Shown: positions 56,907 to 64,000 of the stretch, piece after piece
Layout of the letters: each line of letters begins with the position of its first letter
Numbering within the stretch: the first letter of the stretch is position 1
Origin: Frateuria sp. Soil773
Lineage (GTDB): Bacteria; Pseudomonadota; Gammaproteobacteria; Xanthomonadales; Rhodanobacteraceae
Reading direction: 5' to 3'
NCBI RefSeq assembly: GCF_001428405.1
Contig: NZ_LMSL01000034.1
Coordinates: 101,446 to 165,445 of the forward strand
Length of the DNA stretch: 64,000 bases
Notes under the pieces: generated by a model
The model's database searches: none
What the model was told of the DNA's origin: nothing
The model's input: the letters and a program-made list of their open reading frames with translations, nothing else
Program-made: the position numbers and the translations under genes

Positions 56907-57323
56907 ATGGCATTCGGATACGGCGCAGGCGCCTACCAGCAGGTCCGCTCGCACGGCGGCGTGGAATCGGCCGACGCGCATGGCCTTATCACCCTGCTGA
57001 TGGATGGCGCGCTGGAGCGCCTGGTACGGGCGCGCGGCCACATGCAGCGCGGCGAGGTGGCCGCCAAGGGCGAGCTGGTCGGCCGCTGCATCGCCATCGT
57101 CGGCGAGCTGCGCAACAGCCTCGACCGCAGCGTGCAGACCCCGCTGGTCGACCAGCTCGACGCGCTCTACGACTACATGGGGCGCCGCCTGCTGCACGCC
57201 AACGTGCACGACGACGCGGACGCCCTGGTCGAGGTCGGCGACCTGCTGCAGAAGCTGCGCGACAGTTGGGTGCGGCTGCCGGCCGAGGCGCGCGGGCAGC
57301 GCGCGGCCGGGCAGGCGGCATGA
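56907..57323 (+). CDS. fliS: Flagellar export chaperone FliS
   Basis: 138 residues, helical. Residues GLITLLMDGALERLVRARGH and LVGRCIAIVGELRNSLDRSV match FliS, which holds flagellin and delays its polymerisation. Starts at the ATG at 56907, 20 bases after fliD; overlaps the next gene by four bases. Confidence 0.95.
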   Translation: MAFGYGAGAYQQVRSHGGVESADAHGLITLLMDGALERLVRARGHMQRGEVAAKGELVGRCIAIVGELRNSLDRSVQTPLVDQLDALYDYMGRRLLHANVHDDADALVEVGDLLQKLRDSWVRLPAEARGQRAAGQAA

Positions 57324-57622
57324 GCGTGGCGCCGGGCACCGCGCCGCTGGCCCAGGCCCTGGTCCTGAGCCGCGACATGCTTGCCGCCGCGCAGGCGGCG
57401 GACTGGGCCCTGCTGGCCGAACTGGAGGCCCGGCGCGAACCGCTGGTGATGCGCGAGCACGCGCCGGACGGCGCCAGCCGGCGCCAGCTCGGCGAGATCC
57501 TGGCGTACGATCGGGAATCGGCGGCGCTGGTGGCCCGCGCGCGGGACGAGGCGGCGGCGCAGTGGCAGGCCGCGCGCGGCCGCGCGCAGGCCATCGCGGC
57601 CTACGGCGAACCGGCACGCTAG
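57320..57622 (+). CDS. fliT: FliT-like export chaperone
   Basis: 100 residues, helical (LSRDMLAAAQAADWALLAEL, then EARREPLVM and DRESAALVARARDEAAAQ). Size, fold and position right behind fliS fit FliT, the FliD chaperone, but sequence conservation is too low to be sure. It overlaps fliS by four bases. Confidence 0.75.
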   Translation: MSVAPGTAPLAQALVLSRDMLAAAQAADWALLAELEARREPLVMREHAPDGASRRQLGEILAYDRESAALVARARDEAAAQWQAARGRAQAIAAYGEPAR

Positions 57623-57634
57623 GCGGGTGGAGAC

Positions 57635-58192
57635 ATGGCTACGATCGGCTGGGACGATTTCGAGCAGCGGCTGAGCTGCGAGGACCACTGGCACGCTGAC
57701 AGCGAACCGCTGGCATGGCCGGTGTCCGACACGCTGGCGCTGCGGCTGGCCGAGCGCAACGCGGCCACCCTGGCCAGCATCGCCGCGCTGGAGGAGCGCC
57801 GCGCCGACGGCGCCGACGACGACAACCCGGTCATGCAGGAACTGCAGCGGCTGGACGCCAAGCTGACCGCCCTGGTCGACATCGTGAACCGGATGGTATT
57901 GCCGGCCGACCAGTTGCCGCCGCGGCAATGGCTGCGCTTCAACGCGCTCGGCGCGGTGCTTCCGGAGGCGCTGGTGCCGCCGGACGCCCCGGCGCTGCTG
58001 CTGCGGCTGCGCTTCGACGCGTGCCGCAGCCTTCCGCTGGAATTGCCGGCCCGGGTGGCGAGCCGGCTCGGCGACGGACGGGTCTTCGTGGCCTTCGTTT
58101 CGCTGGGCGAGGACATCGCCGCGTCACTGGACCGGCTGGTCTTTCGCCATCACCGACGCAAAGTGGCAGTCGCGCGCCAGATCGCCGGCTGA
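57635..58192 (+). CDS. PilZ-type flagellar protein (atypical)
   Basis: 185 residues. A helical N-terminal region (LRLAERNAATLASIAALEER) leads to a beta-rich C-terminal part (PRQWLRFNALGAVLPEALVP, LLLRLRFDACRSLPLELPAR). It resembles the PilZ-containing protein found between fliT and fleQ in Xanthomonadales, although canonical RxxxR and DxSxxG motifs are not clear. Binding of cyclic-di-GMP is therefore doubtful. Co-transcribed with fliST. Confidence 0.6.
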   Translation: MATIGWDDFEQRLSCEDHWHADSEPLAWPVSDTLALRLAERNAATLASIAALEERRADGADDDNPVMQELQRLDAKLTALVDIVNRMVLPADQLPPRQWLRFNALGAVLPEALVPPDAPALLLRLRFDACRSLPLELPARVASRLGDGRVFVAFVSLGEDIAASLDRLVFRHHRRKVAVARQIAG

Positions 58193-58543
58193 AGGCCGCG
58201 CCGGCGGCGTCATCTTCCATGTGACGCCCATCACAATTGCAAATTGTCCTACAAGATTTATTTGACCCGCTTCACGCGGCGGTGTCGCAACGTGTCACAC
58301 GCCGGGCGGCGAGCGACCCGCGTCAAGACTCCGGCACAGCAAGCCCTGGCGGCCGCTTCGCGTCTTCCATGCGCTGGCGAACCGTCATCAGGTGACGCAG
58401 AGCGACCATCGAAACGCCCGCGCCGACCCCCGCCGCTGGCCTCCTTTTTGCTCCCTGACCATCGGCGACCGGCGACGGAAAGCCGGCACGTGGAGTTCGG
58501 GCGCGACGGGACGGTTCGCGCCCTGCATGAAAGAGGGGCACAC
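58193..58543. promoter_or_regulatory. AT-rich control region upstream of fleQ
   Basis: About 350 bases without a supported gene. ACAATT-GCA-AATTGT at 58233-58247 is a perfect inverted repeat in an AT-rich stretch (TTGCAA, then AAGATTTATTTGAC) that could hold a promoter and a regulator site. The rest is GC-rich spacer. No sigma-54 site was found here. Confidence 0.4.
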
Positions 58544-59962
<1,419 letters not shown>

Positions 59963-60027
59963 CGGGCCGCAAGCGCGCGCGACGCGGCACGCCTGCTCCG
60001 TCGCGCATGCGACGCGCGCGCCAGCCA

Positions 60028-60042
60028 TGGCACAGCTCTTGC
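60028..60042 (+). promoter_or_regulatory. Sigma-54 promoter of the fliE operon
   Basis: TGGCAC-N5-TTGC, a perfect -24/-12 match, 41 bases before the fliE start. Confidence 0.92.
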
Positions 60043-60082
60043 CTCCAACCCCATAACGCATGCCACGCGCCGGAAAACCGAC

Positions 60083-60406
60083 ATGAGCCAGATCGACGTC
60101 AACAACCTGCTCTCGCAGATGCGCCAGCTCTCCGCGCAGGTGCGCCCGGCGGAAGCCGCGCCGCGCGCCGCGGCGCCGACGCAGGCGGACTTCGGCGCGC
60201 TGCTGCGGCGCTCGATCGCCGCGGTGGGCGACAGCCAGACGGAAGCCGGCCGCATGGCGGCGGGCTTCGAGCGCGGCGACGCCGGCGCCGACCTGGGACG
60301 CACGATGGTGGCGATCCAGAAGGCCGACCTGTCGCTGCGCACGATGACCGAGGTGCGCAACAAGCTGGTCGATGCCTACAAGGACATCATGAACATGCCG
60401 GTCTGA
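60083..60406 (+). CDS. fliE: Flagellar MS ring-rod junction protein FliE
   Basis: 107 residues. Starts [20 protein letters not shown]; the C-terminus carries [20 protein letters not shown], then MNMPV, the FliE signature. It joins the MS ring to the rod. First gene behind the sigma-54 promoter. Confidence 0.97.
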   Translation: MSQIDVNNLLSQMRQLSAQVRPAEAAPRAAAPTQADFGALLRRSIAAVGDSQTEAGRMAAGFERGDAGADLGRTMVAIQKADLSLRTMTEVRNKLVDAYKDIMNMPV

Positions 60407-60450
60407 TCCCGGCTTCCTCCGCTTTCCGCTGACCGACGACGAGTTCATTC

Positions 60451-62139
60451 ATGGCCGACAACGCCATCGCGACCACCGAGAACGGCGGCTCGCGCCTGGA
60501 TCCCCTCAAGCAGCTCGCGCGCAATCCGGCGACGCGCCAGGTCGTGTTGCTGGTGGCTGTGGCGGCGGCCGTGGCGCTGGGCGTGGCGGTGGTGCTGTGG
60601 TCGCGCGGGCCGAACTACGGCCTGCTGTACGCCGGGCTGGAGCAGAAGGACGCCGCCGCGGTGGTGCAGGCGCTGCAGGCCGCCAACACGCCGTACAAGC
60701 TCGGCGGCGACGGCAGCTCGATCATGGTGCCGGCGGCCGACCTGGCCGGCGTGCGGCTGAAGCTCGCCGCGCAGGGGCTGCCGCAGGGCAGCGCCGCGGG
60801 CGGCACGCTGCCGGCGGCCGATTCGCCGTTCGGCATGAGCGACCTGGCCGAGCGCACGCGCTACCAGCAGATGCTGGAGACCGACCTGGGCAACACCATC
60901 GGCGCGCTGCAGTCGGTGCGCAGCGCGCGCGTGCACCTGGCGCTGCCGAAGCCGTCGGCGTTCGTGCGCGACAACCGCCAGGCCAGCGCCTCGGTGCTGC
61001 TCACGCTGTACCCTGGACGCCAGCTCGACGCCGGCCAGGTGGCGGCGATCGTGCACCTAGTGTCCTCCAGCGTGCCCGAGCTGGACGCCAGCCAGGTGTC
61101 GGTGGTCGACCAGCAGGGCCAGTTGCTCACCAGCACCGACCCGGACAGCGCCACCGCCGTGGGCGACAGCCGCCTGCGGCTGGCCACGCGGATGGAGAAC
61201 ACCTACGCGCAGCGCATCGAGGCCCTGCTGACGCCGCTGGTCGGCCCGGGCAAGGTGCGCGCGCAGGTCTACGCCGACCTGGATTTCAGCCAGAGCGAGA
61301 AGGCCACCGAGACCTTCGGCCACGACCATCCCGCGCTGCGCAGCGAGCAGACCAGCAGCGAGCGTCGCAGCGGCGCGGCGGCCGATGCCGGCGGCGTGCC
61401 CGGCGCGCTGAGCAACCAGCCGCCGACCCTGGTGGCGCAGCCGACCGCGGCCAGGCCCGATGCCGGCGGCAAGCCGGCGGCCAACGCGACCGCGCAGGCG
61501 CAGCAACCCGCCGAGAGCGGCGACAGCACCAGCAGCGCCACCCGCAACTACGAACTGGACCGCACCATCAGCCACGTCAGCGACCCGGCCGGGCGGCTGG
61601 CCCGGCTCACCGTGGCGGTGGTGGTGGACAACAAGTCGGCGCCGGGCGGCGGCGACAAGAGCGTGCCCTTCACGCCGCAGGAACTGGAACACCTCACCGA
61701 GCTGGCGAAGAACGCGGTGGGCTTCAACGCGGCGCGCGGCGACAGCGTCAGCGTGGTCAACCAGCCGTTCCACCAGGGGGCGCCGGCCGGCGACGCGCCG
61801 GCCGACCTGCCGCTGTGGCAGCGGCCCGGCGCGATGGACCTGATCAAGCAGGGCATCGGCGTGCTGATCGCGCTGCTGGTCGCGTTCGGCCTGCTGCGGC
61901 CGCTGCTCAAGGGCCTGCTGCGCACCGCGCCGCAGCCGGCGCTGGCAGCCGCGCTGCCTACGGTGTCGGTGCGCATCGACGACGCGCCGGCGGAGGAGGG
62001 CGCGTCCTCCGGCCGCCTCGGCGCGCCCGCGTCGCTCGGCTACGAGCAACGCATCGGGCTGGCGCGGCGGATGGTCAGCGAGAACCCCAAGCAGGTGGCG
62101 CAGGTGGTGAAGAACTGGGTGGGCGAAGATGGCGGCTGA
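60451..62139 (+). CDS. fliF: Flagellar MS-ring protein FliF
   Basis: 562 residues. Two transmembrane helices (QVVLLVAVAAAVALGVAVVL near residue 31 and IGVLIALLVAFGLL near residue 470) flank the periplasmic ring-building motifs (SPFGMSDLAERTRYQQMLET, RVHLALPKPSAF). The C-terminal tail (MVSENPKQVAQVVKNWVGED) is the FliG-binding segment. It overlaps fliG by 11 bases. Confidence 0.97.
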   Translation: MADNAIATTENGGSRLDPLKQLARNPATRQVVLLVAVAAAVALGVAVVLWSRGPNYGLLYAGLEQKDAAAVVQALQAANTPYKLGGDGSSIMVPAADLAGVRLKLAAQGLPQGSAAGGTLPAADSPFGMSDLAERTRYQQMLETDLGNTIGALQSVRSARVHLALPKPSAFVRDNRQASASVLLTLYPGRQLDAGQVAAIVHLVSSSVPELDASQVSVVDQQGQLLTSTDPDSATAVGDSRLRLATRMENTYAQRIEALLTPLVGPGKVRAQVYADLDFSQSEKATETFGHDHPALRSEQTSSERRSGAAADAGGVPGALSNQPPTLVAQPTAARPDAGGKPAANATAQAQQPAESGDSTSSATRNYELDRTISHVSDPAGRLARLTVAVVVDNKSAPGGGDKSVPFTPQELEHLTELAKNAVGFNAARGDSVSVVNQPFHQGAPAGDAPADLPLWQRPGAMDLIKQGIGVLIALLVAFGLLRPLLKGLLRTAPQPALAAALPTVSVRIDDAPAEEGASSGRLGAPASLGYEQRIGLARRMVSENPKQVAQVVKNWVGEDGG

Positions 62140-63142
62140 TCATTCCCAGAACGGCGGCGCGCAGCGCGCCGCGATCCTGCTGCTCACGCTGGGCGAGCAG
62201 GACGCCGCCGAGGTGCTCAAGCACCTGAGCGCGCGCGACGTGCAGGCGGTGGGCTCGGCGATGGCCTCGCTCACCAGCGTCACCCGCGAACAGGTGGAGC
62301 AGGTGCTGGCCCGGCTCAACGACGACATGGGCCGGCAGACCGCGCTCGGCGTCGGCACCGAGGACTACATCCGCAAGATCCTCACCAACGCGCTGGGCGA
62401 GACCCGCGCCGGCGGCCTGATCGACCGCATCCTGCTCGGCCGCTCCAGCAAGGGGCTGGAATCGCTGAAGTGGATGGAGAGCCGCGCCATCGCCGAGATG
62501 GTCGGCCAGGAACACCCGCAGATCATCGCGCTGGTGCTGGCCCACCTGGAGCCGGACCAGGCCGCCGAGGTGATCGGCTACCTGCCGCCGCGGGTGCGCT
62601 CCGACGCGGTGATGCGCATCGCCACCCTCGACGGCGTGCAGCCGCATGCGCTGAACGAGCTGGATGAGATCATGGAGCGCCAGTTCTCCGGCAACACCAA
62701 CAAGCTCAAGTCCGCCAGCGTCGGCGGCCTGAAGGCCGCCGCGGCGATCCTCAACGCGATGGAGACCAGCCGCGAGGCCGAGCTGATGAGCGCGATCCGC
62801 GGCCACGACGCCGCCCTGGGCGGGCGCATCGAGGAGCTGATGTTCGTGTTCGAGGACCTGGCCGAGCTGGACGACCGCGCGATGCAGACCCTGCTGCGCG
62901 AGGTGCCGTCGGCGCGCCTTATCATCGCGCTGAAGGGCGCCGAGCCGGGTATCCGCGAGAAGTTCTTCGCCAACATGTCCAGCCGCGCCGCCGACATGCT
63001 GCGCGACGACCTGGAGGTGTCCGGCCCGGTGCGCCTGAGCGAGGTCGACGCGGCGCAGAAGGAAGTGCTGGGGATCGCGCGGCGGCTGGCCGACGCCGGC
63101 CAGATCAACCTCGCCGGCAGCGGTGACGAGCTGGTCGCATGA
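62129..63142 (+). CDS. fliG: Flagellar motor switch protein FliG
   Basis: 337 residues. The N-terminal domain (RAAILLLTLGEQDAAEVLKH), middle domain (EHPQIIALVLAHLEPDQAAE, LPPRVRSDAVMRIATLDGVQ) and C-terminal domain with the charged torque helix (LLREVPSARLIIALKGAEPG, RDDLEVSGPVRLSEVD) are complete. Rotor component that meets MotA. The start overlaps fliF. Confidence 0.98.
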   Translation: MAADHSQNGGAQRAAILLLTLGEQDAAEVLKHLSARDVQAVGSAMASLTSVTREQVEQVLARLNDDMGRQTALGVGTEDYIRKILTNALGETRAGGLIDRILLGRSSKGLESLKWMESRAIAEMVGQEHPQIIALVLAHLEPDQAAEVIGYLPPRVRSDAVMRIATLDGVQPHALNELDEIMERQFSGNTNKLKSASVGGLKAAAAILNAMETSREAELMSAIRGHDAALGGRIEELMFVFEDLAELDDRAMQTLLREVPSARLIIALKGAEPGIREKFFANMSSRAADMLRDDLEVSGPVRLSEVDAAQKEVLGIARRLADAGQINLAGSGDELVA

Positions 63143-63768
63143 GCGCCGTGCTGACCCGCGAGGCGATACCGGGCTTCCAGCGCTGGGAGCTGCCGCAGGT
63201 CGGCGATGCCGCGCCCGCGGCGGCGAGGGAACCGGCGCTGCCCACGGTGGCCGAACTGGAGGCGCTCGAACGCGAGGCGCGCGAGCAGGGCTACGCGGCC
63301 GGCCAGCGCGAGGGGCTGGCGGCGGCGCAGCAGCAGCTCGCCGCGCGCATGGCGCAGCTCGACGCCCTGTACGCCAGCGCGGCGCGTCCGCTGCAGGCGC
63401 TGGACGAGGCGACCGAACAGGAGCTGGCGCAACTGGCGCTGGCGGTGGCGCGGCAGGTCGTCGCGCACGAACTGAAAAGCACGCCGGAACTGATCGTGCC
63501 GGCGATCCGCCAGGCGGCGACGGCGCTGCCGTCGGCCACCCGCGAACTGCGCGTGCGGCTGCATCCCGACGACGCGGCTCTGCTGCGCGAACTGGGTGCC
63601 GCCGAGTCGCACTGGCAGATACACGCCGACCCCGCGCTGGCGCGCGGCGACTGCGTGCTGGAAAGCGAACGCTCGCGGCTGGACGCGCGCCTGCGCACGC
63701 GGCTGGCCGCGGTGATCGACGCGGTGCTGGGCGACGAAGCCGACGACTCCGTTGAGGACGAGGCATGA
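63139..63768 (+). CDS. fliH: Flagellar assembly protein FliH
   Basis: 209 residues. N-terminal FQRWELPQVGD, then a Gln/Ala/Glu-rich helix with GYAAGQREGLAAAQQQ, the FliH GxxxG-type segment, and a C-terminal V1/V0-like stator domain (ARQVVAHELKSTPELIVPAI, LRVRLHPDDAALLRELG). It regulates the export ATPase FliI, expected just right of the window. It overlaps fliG by four bases. Confidence 0.93.
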   Translation: MSAVLTREAIPGFQRWELPQVGDAAPAAAREPALPTVAELEALEREAREQGYAAGQREGLAAAQQQLAARMAQLDALYASAARPLQALDEATEQELAQLALAVARQVVAHELKSTPELIVPAIRQAATALPSATRELRVRLHPDDAALLRELGAAESHWQIHADPALARGDCVLESERSRLDARLRTRLAAVIDAVLGDEADDSVEDEA

Positions 63769-63797
63769 GGTTGCGGGCGACCCGCGACGCGACTCGC

Positions 63798-63949
63798 CGT
63801 CCTTCCTGCGGAGGCGCGTATCCAGCGTCTTCGGAATGTCTGGAACCCGAGGCGCTGGATGACTCGCTGCGCCCGCCCCTTCGGGGCCAACCTTCGACTG
63901 TCCAACGCTCGCAAAGCTCGTTTTTGTCCGGCTTCCGCCGGGATGACGA
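63798..63949. repeat. Inverted composite repeat after fliH (array 5)
   Basis: Read on the minus strand it matches 48161-48250: a CATCCCGGCGGAAGCCGG start, ACAAAAACGAGCTTTGCGAG, GGCCCCGAAGGGGCGGGC and GAGTCATCCAGCGCC. It sits between fliH and the rest of the operon at the window end. Confidence 0.85.
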
Positions 63950-64000
63950 GCAAAGCGGATGGAATGACGAGCAGGGCGGGTGGGATGGCAGGCAAGGCGG

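Overview
The window joins two kinds of DNA. Positions 1 to about 26.64 kb are the right-hand part of an integrated conjugative or mobilisable element, with lower GC by eye, many small unknown genes, and intergenic promoters and terminators of repeated design. Positions about 26.64 to 64 kb are a very GC-rich proteobacterial chromosome with housekeeping genes and a flagellar cluster. The gene set (mutY-yggX, the FlgM/FlgN/FlgA and CheV arrangement, FleQ with sigma-54 and FliA-type promoters) and the dispersed 'GTCATTCCGGCGAAAGCCGG' repeats suggest the Xanthomonadales/Lysobacterales of the Gammaproteobacteria, perhaps near Rhodanobacter, Dyella or Lysobacter. The genus is not certain.

The boundary is a 42-nt 5' half of a tRNA-Phe gene (26643-26684, minus strand) that stops after the anticodon stem. 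This marks an att site; the other end of the element lies left of the window.

Element, left to right: a MobF relaxase-helicase (TraI, 5'-truncated by the window edge); a Gln/Glu-rich protein; a run of overlapping small genes, several of them membrane proteins; a HipB/HipA toxin-antitoxin pair with a perfect palindromic operator; a leftward unit with an HTH protein, an HNH endonuclease carrying a tandem N-terminal module, and a small partner; a RadC-type JAB-domain protein; an ankyrin-repeat protein; a leftward operon with two related pilin-like proteins (one with a class III prepilin leader, one with a Sec leader), a glycine-zipper protein and a carboxypeptidase-regulatory-like protein; a gene-poor stretch that looks like a free-standing small transcript; a trimeric autotransporter adhesin with a collagen-like segment; two envelope proteins; an HTH regulator; a compact secreted RHS-deaminase toxin with a DUF416 protein as likely immunity partner; and an SOS-type module (SRAP protein, UmuD, UmuC and small genes). 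No integrase, replication gene or type IV secretion gene is visible. Those must lie to the left if the element is complete.

Several element transcripts start from one promoter type (TTGAC[A/G], 17-bp spacer, TGAG just before a non-consensus -10 of the form AnGnTn) and end in closely similar GC-rich hairpins, so the element seems to run its own modular regulon.

Chromosome, left to right: yggX, mutY, an AsmA-like gene and ftsY read left, with the tRNA-Phe at their end. Then rsmD, coaD, a lipoprotein, a 2[4Fe-4S] ferredoxin, gamma-glutamyltransferase, an MBL hydrolase and a TMEM43-like protein read right. An EAL/HDOD protein follows, then flgN-flgM (sigma-28 promoter), flgA with a soluble chemoreceptor (sigma-54 promoter), cheV, flgBCDEFGHIJKL (sigma-54 promoter), fliC (sigma-28 promoter), fliD, fliS, a FliT-like gene, a PilZ-like gene, fleQ, and fliEFGH (sigma-54 promoter). 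This is the usual flagellar hierarchy: FleQ and sigma-54 drive the hook-basal-body genes, and FlgM and FliA control flagellin. Arrays of a mosaic inverted repeat lie in five places in the chromosomal part, two inside the flg operon, and I saw none in the element.
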